Shown here in pieces: positions 25,807 through 34,444 of a DNA stretch of 64,000 bases. Source of the stretch: Pseudarthrobacter chlorophenolicus (GTDB taxonomy: Bacteria; Actinomycetota; Actinomycetes; Actinomycetales; Micrococcaceae). The notes under the pieces are model-generated. The model had not been told where the DNA came from. It worked only from the letters and a program-made list of their open reading frames with translations, and made no database searches. The stretch lies in contig NZ_JZTW01000006.1 of NCBI RefSeq assembly GCF_000962805.1, forward strand, positions 124,001 through 188,000. Direction: 5' to 3'. The position numbers were made by a program, and so were the translations under genes. Within the stretch, counting starts at the first letter, position 1. Every line of letters begins with the position of its first letter.

Positions 25807-27093
25807 GTGAGCCTTCCCCAGACAGTACCCGCGCCGCCTGGCGTACCCGCAGAAACCACCGGCGCACCCACCGTGGCCGGCCTCCTGAAGGAAATCTCCG
25901 GCGTCGGGCGTGACAGGACACGCGGCGGCTACTCCCGCCCGGTGTTCTCCACCGCCGAAACGGACCTGCGAAGCTGGTTCATCGAGCAGGCCACCCGGCG
26001 CGGGCTGGACGTCCGCACCGACGCCAACGGCATCATCTGGGCCTGGTGGGACACGGCGACGGGCGGGCGGAAAGACGCCGTGGCCTCCGGCAGCCACCTC
26101 GATTCCGTCCCCGGCGGCGGCGAATACGACGGCCCGCTGGGCGTCGCCTCGGCACTGGTGGCCGTCGACCTCCTCAAAGCACGCAACTTCCGCCCGCGCC
26201 GCCCCTTGGCCATCGCGGTGTTTCCCGAGGAAGAGGGCTCGCGGTTCGGCATCGCCTGCCTGGGCTCGCGGCTTCTCACCGGCGAACTCGATCCCAACAA
26301 GGCCCGCAACCTCCGAGACCCGGACGGCAACACCTACGCCGACGTCGCAGCAGCCAACGGACAGGACCCGCGGTTCATCGGCGCCGACTACAAGGCGCTG
26401 CAGCAGCTGGGCCTGTTCGTTGAGCTGCACGTGGAGCAGGGGAGGGGCCTGATCGATCTGGACCAGCCGGTGGCGGTTGGCTCATCCATCCTGGGCCACG
26501 GCCGCTGGAAACTGGCCATCTCCGGCGAGGGAAACCACGCAGGCACCACACTGATGAAGGACCGCAGGGACCCCATGATCGCGGCCGCCAAGGTCATGGT
26601 GTCCATCCGCGATACCGCCCGCAAGTACCGGGACGCCCGTGCCACGGTGGGCCGGCTTCAGCCCGTTCCCGGCGGCACCAACGTCATCGCGTCCCGGGTG
26701 GACCTCTGGATCGACGTCAGGCATCCGGAGGATTCGGTCACCGCCGCGCTGGTGGAGGCCATCGGGTTGAACGCCCAGGTCCTCGCCGCCGGGGAAGGCT
26801 GTTCCGCAGCCCTCACCATGGAGTCGCTGAGCCCCACGGTGCATTTCGACGGCGGACTCCGGGACCGGCTGCAGCAGCTCCTTCCTGCCGCTCCCGTGCT
26901 GGCCACCGGCGCAGGGCACGACGCCGGGGTGCTGGCGGCGCACCTGCCCACGGCCATGCTGTTTGTCCGTAACCCCACCGGCGTTTCGCATTCGCCTGAC
27001 GAACTGGTGGAGGACAGGGACGCCGAAGCCGGCGCCCTCGCCCTGGCGGACTCCCTGGCCGGGCTCCTGGGCGAGGCCCGCACCATTGGCTAG
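25807..27093 (+). CDS. Zn-dependent amidohydrolase (allantoate amidohydrolase / N-carbamoyl-L-amino acid hydrolase family)
   Basis: The product has 428 residues of the M20/HyuC family. The bimetal ligands can be placed: His97 (SGSHLDSVPGGG), Asp108 (GEYDGPLG), the Glu run 141-143 (FPEEEGSRFG), His208 (ELHVEQG) and a late His (GAGHDAG). A dimerisation domain is inserted after about residue 225. The enzymes release ammonia and CO2 from ureido groups (allantoate, N-carbamoyl or N-formimino compounds). The GTG at 25807 is 11 nt after the oxidase stop, so the gene belongs to the nitrogen operon and adds another nitrogen source. Its precise substrate is not evident. Confidence 0.87.
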   Translation: MSLPQTVPAPPGVPAETTGAPTVAGLLKEISGVGRDRTRGGYSRPVFSTAETDLRSWFIEQATRRGLDVRTDANGIIWAWWDTATGGRKDAVASGSHLDSVPGGGEYDGPLGVASALVAVDLLKARNFRPRRPLAIAVFPEEEGSRFGIACLGSRLLTGELDPNKARNLRDPDGNTYADVAAANGQDPRFIGADYKALQQLGLFVELHVEQGRGLIDLDQPVAVGSSILGHGRWKLAISGEGNHAGTTLMKDRRDPMIAAAKVMVSIRDTARKYRDARATVGRLQPVPGGTNVIASRVDLWIDVRHPEDSVTAALVEAIGLNAQVLAAGEGCSAALTMESLSPTVHFDGGLRDRLQQLLPAAPVLATGAGHDAGVLAAHLPTAMLFVRNPTGVSHSPDELVEDRDAEAGALALADSLAGLLGEARTIG

Positions 27094-27129
27094 CGCCGGC
27101 GCCGTACACCCGAGCCCGCGCGGCCCGCC

Positions 27130-27135
27130 TAAGAT
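27130..27135 (+). promoter_or_regulatory. -10 element giving a leaderless XRE transcript
   Basis: TAAGAT is followed by exactly 7 nt and then the ATG at 27143, the layout of actinobacterial leaderless transcripts. No ribosome-binding sequence lies before that ATG. Confidence 0.45.
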
Positions 27136-27142
27136 GGCAACC

Positions 27143-27766
27143 ATGACCGAACAGGCCGGGGACCGCGCAGAAGACCAGCAGGCCGGGGCCGCCGCAGACC
27201 AGGCCACGGGCAAGCTCGAGCAGGTCATCGCCGCGCAGGTCCGGCACTACCGCACAGCTGCCGGTCTCTCCTCGGCAGAACTCGCGGCCCGCACCGGGCT
27301 GTCCAAGGCGATGATTTCGCGGGTGGAAACCGCCACCACGTCCTGTTCCCTGACCACCCTGCAGCGGCTCGCCGACGGCCTGAAAGTCCCCGTCACGGCG
27401 TTGTTCCGCGGTGCCGACACGGACCGCGATGCCACGTTCACCAAGAGCGGCCAGGGCAGCCTGACGGTCCGCAGCGGAACCCAGCACGGCCACGAATACC
27501 GCGTACTGGGAACGCTCAAGGGCCGCACCGACGCGCTGGAACCAACGCTGGTGACCCTCACGGACGCGAGCGACGTGTTTCCGCTGTTCCAGCATCCGGG
27601 CACCGAGTTCATCTACATGCTCTCCGGCCGGATGGTTTACGGCCACGGATCCTACGAATACGCCATGGAAGCCGGCGATTCCCTGCTGCTGGACGGTGAA
27701 GGACCCCACGGTCCGCTGGAGCTGCTGGACCTCCCCATCAGCTTCCTGGCGATCTCCGCAAAGTAG
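27143..27766 (+). CDS. XRE family transcriptional regulator with cupin domain
   Basis: This 207-residue regulator has an N-terminal helix-turn-helix at about 28-88 (ELAARTGLSKAMISRVETATTSCSLTTL) and a cupin sensor domain at about 120-203 (PGTEFIYMLSGRMVYGHG). This architecture is typical of regulators of amino-acid, polyamine and amine use. It follows the amidohydrolase by 49 nt and may also be read from its own promoter. An in-frame ATG at 27134 would overlap the -10 element, so 27143 is preferred. It is the only regulator inside the nitrogen block and is the natural candidate for its specific control. Confidence 0.9.
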   Translation: MTEQAGDRAEDQQAGAAADQATGKLEQVIAAQVRHYRTAAGLSSAELAARTGLSKAMISRVETATTSCSLTTLQRLADGLKVPVTALFRGADTDRDATFTKSGQGSLTVRSGTQHGHEYRVLGTLKGRTDALEPTLVTLTDASDVFPLFQHPGTEFIYMLSGRMVYGHGSYEYAMEAGDSLLLDGEGPHGPLELLDLPISFLAISAK

Positions 27767-27795
27767 CATCGCGGCAGCGTCAAAAACCCCGCAAT

Positions 27796-27815
27796 ACCAG
27801 GCAATTCTGCCTGGT
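27796..27815 (+). terminator. Small hairpin after XRE gene
   Basis: An 8-bp perfect stem (ACCAGGCA with TGCCTGGT) has an ATTC loop 30 bp after the XRE stop. There is no clear T-run, so it is a weak terminator candidate. Confidence 0.4.
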
Positions 27816-27848
27816 CCTGTTACGCCTGAAACTCGCGCGTGGATGACT

Positions 27849-27875
27849 GAAACCAGCATTTAACACGCCCGAAAC
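27849..27875. promoter_or_regulatory. GlnR-like box upstream of amt
   Basis: GAAAC (27849), TTAAC (27860) and GAAAC (27871) are spaced exactly 11 bp apart, matching the GlnR repeat of alternating GaAAc and gTnAC half-sites with 6-bp spacers. It lies about 150 bp before the amt start. GTTAC and GAAAC at 27819-27832 add two more half-sites with irregular spacing. Confidence 0.5.
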
Positions 27876-28024
27876 CCAGCCCGAAAAGCCCGCCATACAG
27901 TTGGATCACGACGGCAAACTGCCGCCCTCCGCTGAAGATGGCACAGACCCCGCGTCCCTTCCGCCGGAGCGGTTCTGACGGCAAAATTTCCGTTCTCTTC
28001 GTCGCATCACGAAAGGGGTTTCCC

Positions 28025-29254
28025 ATGGATTCGGGAAATGTCGCTTGGATATTGGCCAGCTCGGCACTGGTCTGCATGATGATTCCCGCCCTCGCACTCT
28101 TTTACGGGGGCATGGTGGGGTCGCGCCGCATTCTCAACATGATGATGATGTGCTTTGGCGGCGCCAGCCTGGTGGCCGTCCTCTGGGCACTCTTCGGATA
28201 CTCAATGGCCTTCGGGAACTCCGTGGGCGGGCTGGGGCTGATCGGTGACGTCACCGAGTTCCCCGGCATGGGACAGCTGATGGCCGAGGATAAGGAGGCG
28301 TCCATCCCGGTCATCCTGTTCGCCGCGTTCCAGCTGTTCTTCGCCTGCGTCACCACTGCGCTGGTTGCCGGTGCCGCCGCGGGCCGCATGAAGTTCGGCG
28401 CCTGGATGGTGTTCGCCGGCATTTGGGCCACCATTGTCTACTTCCCCATTGCGCACTGGGTGTTTGCGTTCAACTCCGCGGACGGCAGCACGGTGGGCGG
28501 CTGGATCGCCAACGGCATCAAGGCGATCGACTTCGCCGGCGGCACGGCGGTTCACATGAACGCCGGCGCCGCCGCCCTGGCCCTCGCCCTGGTCCTCGGC
28601 AAGAGTTCCGGCTGGCCCAAGGTAGAGCACGCCAAGCCGCACAGCCGGCCGCTGGTCCTGGTGGGCGCTGGCCTGCTGTGGGTGGGCTGGTTCGGCTTCA
28701 ATGCAGGCTCCGCCCTCTCCGCAGGACACTCGGCGTCGGTGGTCTTCCTGAACACGGCCGTGGCCGCATCTGCCGGCCTGCTGGCCTGGGCCCTGGTGGA
28801 GCGGTTCCGCCACGGCGCCGCCACCAGCATGGGCGCGGCGTCCGGCCTGATCTCGGCGCTGGTGGCCATCACCCCCGCCTGTGGCTCCGAACTGAAGTTC
28901 CGGCTGGGCTTCGATGACTCCCTCGACGTCGTCGGCGTCCACCTGGTGGGCGGCATCCTGGGTACCCTGCTGATCGGCCTGTTCGCCACCGACGCCGCTC
29001 CCAACGGGGTCAGCGGCCTCTTCTACGGCGGCGGATTCGAACTGCTCGGAGTCCAGTCGCTGGCCACGGTAACGGTGCTTGCCTACTCCTTCGGCATCAC
29101 CTGGATCCTGGCGAAGATCCTGGACAAGACCATGGGCGGGCTCCGCATCAAGCCGGAGGACGAACTGCGCGGCATCGACCTCGCGGCCCACTCCGAGCTG
29201 GCGTACCTGACGGACGAGGACCCCGTGGACCTCGGCTCCCCGCAGCGGGTCTAG
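28025..29254 (+). CDS. amt: Ammonium transporter (Amt family)
   Basis: This 409-residue membrane protein has 11 predicted helices and the Amt signatures: ALALFYGGMVGSRR at the first periplasmic turn, AHWVFAF, and the two pore histidines in AVHMNAGAA and VGVHLVGG. The cytoplasmic tail of about 40 residues (RIKPEDELRGIDL) is the usual contact for a PII protein. The ATG at 28025 has AAAGGGG upstream. It follows the amine-nitrogen genes and shares their GlnR-like upstream element, so it is likely induced under nitrogen limitation. Confidence 0.95.
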   Translation: MDSGNVAWILASSALVCMMIPALALFYGGMVGSRRILNMMMMCFGGASLVAVLWALFGYSMAFGNSVGGLGLIGDVTEFPGMGQLMAEDKEASIPVILFAAFQLFFACVTTALVAGAAAGRMKFGAWMVFAGIWATIVYFPIAHWVFAFNSADGSTVGGWIANGIKAIDFAGGTAVHMNAGAAALALALVLGKSSGWPKVEHAKPHSRPLVLVGAGLLWVGWFGFNAGSALSAGHSASVVFLNTAVAASAGLLAWALVERFRHGAATSMGAASGLISALVAITPACGSELKFRLGFDDSLDVVGVHLVGGILGTLLIGLFATDAAPNGVSGLFYGGGFELLGVQSLATVTVLAYSFGITWILAKILDKTMGGLRIKPEDELRGIDLAAHSELAYLTDEDPVDLGSPQRV

Positions 29255-29367
29255 CCGGGAGGGTCCGGCGCAGCCGGATCCGCAACAGCTGCCGGGCGCC
29301 CGCCTGCTGGGGGCGGCGCCCGGTTCATACGCGTCACGCCGTGGCGCGGATTCCAGTGCACGAAGCA

Positions 29368-29425
29368 GGGCCAAACCCTGGACCGGTGCCGGCAGTCGCC
29401 GGCTTATAGTTCCAGGGTTTGGCCC
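29368..29425. terminator. Bidirectional hairpin terminator after amt
   Basis: A perfect 15-bp stem (29368-29382 with 29411-29425) encloses a second small GC stem. It lies between the convergent amt and beta-propeller genes. A separate 9-bp GC hairpin (29292-29323) lies nearer amt. Confidence 0.75.
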
Positions 29426-29453
29426 TTCGTTGTGCCCGGCGCAATGCGGAGGT

Positions 29454-30497
29454 TTAGTGCTCGGTGCACACCAGGATGCCGTCACGGACCTCCAGCACCG
29501 CTGCGCGGACGTGGCTCAGGCGGGTGCGCGGGTCCGGCGCCATAGTGTCGATGTCCTCACCGCCCCAGTGCGGGTGCGTGAAGTACACCAGCAGTGCCCG
29601 CTCTGCGCCGCCGTCGCCCGTGTCCCCGCCGTCAAGCGGCACCACATCCGCGTGGCGTCCGACGACGGGCCTTCCGTCCACCGATTCCGGCGCCGTGAGG
29701 ATCAGCCCGCCCAGGTGTTCCTGCCGGATCCAGCTGCCGGCAGCATTGTCTGAGCGGTAGACGGCCTGGCCGCGCCATTCGTCCACGATCATCCAGTAGC
29801 TGCCGCCCAGCCGGAAGACCTTCGGTCCCTCGTGCGGGCGCCCGGGAATCGCCACGCCTTCGAGGACCCACGACGCCGGGTCCTCAGGGGTGTCGCTGAC
29901 CGCGCTGAGGGTGTTCGAACCGCGGGTCTCGTCCTTGTACCAGAGCCGGTAGCGGCCATCCCCGCACCGTGCCACGGCAGCGTCGATGACCCTGGGGGAG
30001 TCGAGGTCGATGGGGCCGAGGTAATCCCAGTGCTCCAGGTCCCGGCTGGCGAACTGGACGATTCCGGCTTTCCCAGTCCAGTCCGTGCGCCGCCCGCCGA
30101 GCACGGAAAGGTACATGATCCACTGGTCCCCGATGCGGACGACGTCGGGCGCCCAGAGGGTTGCCGGCAGTTCCGTTCCGGGCGGGATGAGTCCCCCGGC
30201 GGTGCCCTGGTAGCGCCAGGATGCACCGCCGTCGGACGATCTCGCAACGCCGATGCCGGTGCCGTGAACCCACTCGACGCCGGTCAGGCCCGGGGCGGTG
30301 GCGCGGCGCTGGGTGTAGAAGAGCACCCACTCGTTCTTCAGGTGGTCGGCCACCAGGATGGGATCGGTGGGGCCGTCCCACACGGGATCGCGGTAGGGGA
30401 CCGTGAAGGCGTCCGGGCTCAGGTGCGGCAGGGCAGGGGAGGTTGCCGGGGCCGGGGCTTCAGGGTCAAGTTGCTCGGCCTGCTGTGGCTGGGACAC
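29454..30497 (-). CDS. Glycosidase-like five-bladed beta-propeller protein (GH43/GH32-related)
   Basis: This 347-residue protein has repeated propeller blades: YRDPVWDGPTDPILVADHLKNEWVLFYTQRR, an ATLWAPDVVRIGDQWIMYLS segment, and VIDAAVARCGDGRYRLWYKDE. The spacing of acidic residues is like that of clan GH-F/GH-J glycosidases, but I do not recognise a firm family. No signal peptide is visible. The start is GTG at 30497, with GGAGAAG 3 nt upstream; the frame is open 43 codons further without support. It stands alone between amt and the SNF2 helicase. A CAACGTTG palindrome sits at about 30505-30513, in its promoter area. Confidence 0.75.
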   Translation of the reverse strand: MSQPQQAEQLDPEAPAPATSPALPHLSPDAFTVPYRDPVWDGPTDPILVADHLKNEWVLFYTQRRATAPGLTGVEWVHGTGIGVARSSDGGASWRYQGTAGGLIPPGTELPATLWAPDVVRIGDQWIMYLSVLGGRRTDWTGKAGIVQFASRDLEHWDYLGPIDLDSPRVIDAAVARCGDGRYRLWYKDETRGSNTLSAVSDTPEDPASWVLEGVAIPGRPHEGPKVFRLGGSYWMIVDEWRGQAVYRSDNAAGSWIRQEHLGGLILTAPESVDGRPVVGRHADVVPLDGGDTGDGGAERALLVYFTHPHWGGEDIDTMAPDPRTRLSHVRAAVLEVRDGILVCTEH

Positions 30498-30745
30498 ATC
30501 TTCTCCAACGTTGTAGTTTACGGGTTGGGTACCAGCATAGACGTCGATCTTGGGCGCGTGAATGCGCTGATCCGCCGGCGCCACCCTAACTCGCCGGCCT
30601 GACCCTGATCCTCCGGCGCTGCGCACATTTGCTGACGCACCGCAGATCCGGGTTGCGACACCGGATTTGCGCGTCGAAAATGCGTTTGCGGGTCGAAACC
30701 GGAGCGGCCGCGGTGACCGCGGGGGGCCTACTCCTTATGCCGGCC

Positions 30746-33700
30746 CTACTCCTTGAACAGCCCTGCCAGATCCTCTGCAGTAATCGCGCCGCCGGACAGG
30801 GCATCGCCCTCCATGACATCGGCGAACAGCTGCGACTTCCGGGTCTTCAGGGCCATGACCTTTTCCTCAATGGTGTCTTTGGCGACCAACCGGTACACCA
30901 TCACGTTCCGGGCCTGGCCGATCCTGTGGGTGCGGTCCACGGCCTGCGCCTCGGAGGCAGGGTTCCACCAGGGGTCGAGCAGGAAGACGTAATCGGCTTC
31001 CGTCAGGTTCAGGCCAAACCCGCCGGCCTTCAGCGAAATCAGGAACACCGGGGCGCTGCCGTTCTTGAACTCGCTGACCACGTCGGCGCGGTTCCGGGTG
31101 CCGCCATCGAGGTAGCAGTACTCGATCTCCTCCTCGTCCAGCCGCTCCCGGACCTTGCCCAGGAACCCGGTGAACTGGCTGAAGATCAGCGCCCGGTGCC
31201 CTTCGGCCACGAGGTCCTCGAGCTGCTCGAACAGCACGTCCAGCTTGGAGGACCGCACCGCGGACAGCGCAGGGTCCACCAGGGAGACGTCCAGGCTCAG
31301 CTGCCGCAGCAGCGTCAGCGACTGGAAGATGGTGAACCTGTTCTTGTTCACGTCCTCGATCAGCCCCAGGATCTTCTGCCGCTCGCGCTGCAGGTGCGTC
31401 TGGTACACCTTCTGGTGCCGCGGGTTCAGCACCACTTCCAGGATCTGTTCCTGCTTGGGCGGCAGGTCCTTGATCACTTGGTCCTTGGTGCGGCGCATCA
31501 TCAGCGGCCGGACCCGGCGGCGGAGCTTCTCCAGCTGGCCCTTGTCGCCGTTCTTTTCCACCGGCTTCTGGTAGTACTCCGCAAAGCGCTTGGGGCTGGA
31601 GAACAGGCCCGGCGCCACGATGGAGGTCAGCGCCCAGAACTCCATAAGGTTGTTCTCCAGCGGGGTGCCCGTAATGGCCAGTTTGAAGGTTGCCGGGATC
31701 TTCCGGGCGCACTGGTACGCCTTGGACTGGTGGTTCTTCACGAACTGGGCTTCGTCCAGCACCAGTCCGGACCACTCGCGGGAGGCATACGATTCGTAGT
31801 CGATCCGGAACAGCGCGTAGGAGGTGATCACGACGTCGGCCCCGCCCAAGGAATCGGCCACGTCCAGTCCGCTCTTGGCAAACGTTTCGCCCACGGTGCG
31901 GACGGTGAGGCCCGGGGCGAAGCGCGCCGCTTCCAGGGCCCAGTTGCCCACCACGCTGGTGGGCGCCACCACCAGGAAGGGCGCGACGGCGGCGGGCCGG
32001 GTGCCCGGGGCGGCGGCAGCACCGTCGTCGGGCGCTTCCAGCGACGAAGCGGCCTCGACGGCGAGTTCCTTCGCCGCGCACATCAGGGCGAGCGCCTGCA
32101 CTGTCTTGCCAAGGCCCATGTCGTCCGCGAGGACCCCGCCCAGGCTGTGTTTGTAGAGGAAACTGAGCCAGTTGAACCCTTCGAGCTGGTACGGGCGCAG
32201 CTCGGCATTCAGGGAAGCGGGCAGCGGCAGCCCGTCCATGCCGCCTTCCAGGAGGCCGCCCACCGCGGAGCGCCAGGTGGCCGCCTGCTGGTCCACGATC
32301 CCCAGCTGCGCCAGTTCGTCCCAGAGGCCGGCCTGGAACCGGCTGATCTGCAGCGGTGCGTCCTTGTTGTCCTGCAGCGAACGGGCCTCTTCGATGAGGG
32401 CGCGCAGCTGGTGCAGTTCCGGCAGGTCCAGGGAGAAGTACGCGCCGCTGGGCAGGAGCATCTTGGTCTGGCCGGAAGCAAGGGCGGAGAACACGGCGGC
32501 GAAGGACACCGGCTGGCCCTCCAGCGAAATCTGGATGCCCAGGTCGAACCAGTCCCGTTGCTCGGTGGCCTTGGTGGAGATGGACACCACCGGCGCTTCC
32601 TCGGCCTCGCGGTAGTCCGCAATGTCCCCGGCGGTCTCCACGTCCACGTCCCGTGCTTCGCGCAGCCGCGGCAGCACCTCCTCGGTGAAGGCGAGGGTGT
32701 CCAGTCCCTTCAGCTCGGCGGAGGCCGCCAGCCGGGGCGTGCCCCAGCCGCCAGTGGAGGACTCGCCGAGGGCGGCCACAACCTCCCACGGCTGCCCGAT
32801 GCCTTCCAGGATGCGGGACTCTGCGGTGTCGTCACGGTAGCCCTGGTCGCCCGGGTGGCGCCACAGGGGCTGGGCCGTCACGTGGTTGCCGCTCTTGTAA
32901 TGCCATTCCCAATGCAGCCGGACTCGGTGGTCGTTGCCGTAGTTCGCCAGCAGCGACAACGTTGGAATGGCCAGCGTGGGCAGCTCCACCGACTCGTCCC
33001 GGGCCGTGACCCGCGCGGTCTGCTTCAGCTTGGGGTAGAAGCCGGTGAGGAACCTGGATTCATCCCTGGCCGGGATATGCAGGGTGCTGCCCGCGGTGAC
33101 GAATGCCAGCAGCTCCTCGCTCAGGCCGCTTTCCAGGGGTGCCAGGGTAAGGACACCGTCCGGATCGGGCACGCCCGGCAGCGACGCCTCCCCGGTGGTG
33201 AAGAAGAGCCCGTGCGCGGGCCGGCCGATCGTCCCCGCGGCCGCCGGATCAATCTCCTCCCCCTCCACGGTGATGGTGGGGGACAACTCCAGGCCGCCGT
33301 CGGAACCGCCGCTTTCCGGGGTGGCAGGTACCGGCTGTTCCGTCCCCTCGAGCGGGGTGCCGTACCGGCTCAGGGAAAGCGCGACGGCGGCCGGCGCCTC
33401 CGCGAGCCGCACCGGCTCCGAGCCGCGCGCGTTGACCAGGGCGAGCCCGATCTTCCGGGCGTCCGCCAGCAGGCTCCACAGGTTCTTCCCCGAGTAGGAG
33501 TTCAGACCCAGCCACAGCCCGGAGGCGTTGTGCATCCGGCTGGCCGCCGCAGAGTGGGATGCCAGGAATTCCTGCAGCCACTCCACGTGTTCCTGGTTCG
33601 ATTCCCGCCGGAAGTTCAGGTAGCTCAGCGTGTTCCAGGAGACGTCGCCCCGGATCCACTTGCCTTTGGCGCCCATGATCACGGGCCGGGCCTTAAGCTG

Positions 33701-34228
33701 CCGGACGCTGCGCACCGGATCCCGCCGGCCGGTGTAGGAGAAGTGCGGTGCGGGTTCTTCGATCTCGAACTGCAGCGCCAGCGGCACCCCGCTGCCGGCA
33801 GGAGCCGATCCCGGTTTGGCGATCAGCGGGTTGAGGGCCTGCTCCCAGTCGGACAGGACGGCGCCTGCGGGCTGGTGGGACACCTGCGTGGACGTTGACT
33901 GTGCCAGCAGCTGGACCCGTGTGGCCGGGTTGTCTTCGGCTGCGAACAGCAGGGCCGCAACATGCTTGCAGTCCTTGCGCACCGGGCAGCTGCACACACC
34001 CACAGTGCAGCTCCATCCGCCGCCCTTGCGGACCAGCTTGGCCGTGGTGGAATACGGTGTGTCCGCGCTTCCCCTGACCTTGCCCAGCATCAGCCCGGTA
34101 ACGGCGTCGAACGATATCCCGGTGACCCGGCTGCCCATGGCATAGGCAAGCCCGGCCGCAAGCGAGCGGTCGTTGATGGCGGGAGTCTGTATTGCCAGTG
34201 CCGCACTCTCGTCCGGTTGGGATGGCAT
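30746..34228 (-). CDS. SWIM zinc-finger SNF2-family helicase
   Basis: This 1160-residue DNA-dependent ATPase has an N-terminal SWIM finger with Cys79, Cys81, Cys87 and His89, a long linker region, then the SNF2 core: Walker A DDMGLGKT, motif II DEAQ, a GTPLENNLMEFWAL segment, LKAGGFGLNLTEAD and the C-terminal DRTHRIGQ motif VI. The protein resembles bacterial RapA/HepA-like helicases that remodel nucleic acid-protein complexes. The ATG at 34228 is preferred because a TAAGAT -10 element overlaps the upstream in-frame ATG at 34291; no strong ribosome site precedes either one. It is divergent from the DMP19-like gene. Its biological role is not known. Confidence 0.88.
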   Translation of the reverse strand: MPSQPDESAALAIQTPAINDRSLAAGLAYAMGSRVTGISFDAVTGLMLGKVRGSADTPYSTTAKLVRKGGGWSCTVGVCSCPVRKDCKHVAALLFAAEDNPATRVQLLAQSTSTQVSHQPAGAVLSDWEQALNPLIAKPGSAPAGSGVPLALQFEIEEPAPHFSYTGRRDPVRSVRQLKARPVIMGAKGKWIRGDVSWNTLSYLNFRRESNQEHVEWLQEFLASHSAAASRMHNASGLWLGLNSYSGKNLWSLLADARKIGLALVNARGSEPVRLAEAPAAVALSLSRYGTPLEGTEQPVPATPESGGSDGGLELSPTITVEGEEIDPAAAGTIGRPAHGLFFTTGEASLPGVPDPDGVLTLAPLESGLSEELLAFVTAGSTLHIPARDESRFLTGFYPKLKQTARVTARDESVELPTLAIPTLSLLANYGNDHRVRLHWEWHYKSGNHVTAQPLWRHPGDQGYRDDTAESRILEGIGQPWEVVAALGESSTGGWGTPRLAASAELKGLDTLAFTEEVLPRLREARDVDVETAGDIADYREAEEAPVVSISTKATEQRDWFDLGIQISLEGQPVSFAAVFSALASGQTKMLLPSGAYFSLDLPELHQLRALIEEARSLQDNKDAPLQISRFQAGLWDELAQLGIVDQQAATWRSAVGGLLEGGMDGLPLPASLNAELRPYQLEGFNWLSFLYKHSLGGVLADDMGLGKTVQALALMCAAKELAVEAASSLEAPDDGAAAAPGTRPAAVAPFLVVAPTSVVGNWALEAARFAPGLTVRTVGETFAKSGLDVADSLGGADVVITSYALFRIDYESYASREWSGLVLDEAQFVKNHQSKAYQCARKIPATFKLAITGTPLENNLMEFWALTSIVAPGLFSSPKRFAEYYQKPVEKNGDKGQLEKLRRRVRPLMMRRTKDQVIKDLPPKQEQILEVVLNPRHQKVYQTHLQRERQKILGLIEDVNKNRFTIFQSLTLLRQLSLDVSLVDPALSAVRSSKLDVLFEQLEDLVAEGHRALIFSQFTGFLGKVRERLDEEEIEYCYLDGGTRNRADVVSEFKNGSAPVFLISLKAGGFGLNLTEADYVFLLDPWWNPASEAQAVDRTHRIGQARNVMVYRLVAKDTIEEKVMALKTRKSQLFADVMEGDALSGGAITAEDLAGLFKE

Positions 34229-34444
34229 GGTGCGCGCTACTTTCAGCAGCCCACGGAAGGGCCGGGTCCGTCGGGTGGTTATCTGATCCATCTTAGTTCG
34301 CCCGGCAGCCCGGCCGTGCCGCGGCCCCGGCACCTGCCTCCCATGAAAACTTCGCCTGACGTTCACGTCCCCCTCCACGGGGCGGCAGTTTTACGGACGT
34401 AGCGTGAAAAATGTCCGCAGCACCAGCCAGCAGTGAGGGATTCC

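Noticed and set aside
30629..33898. A 1089-codon open frame on the plus strand opposite the SNF2 helicase
   Set aside because: It is antisense to a gene with clear helicase motifs, is rich in Gln, Gly, His, Arg and Val without domains, and arises from the codon bias of the real gene.
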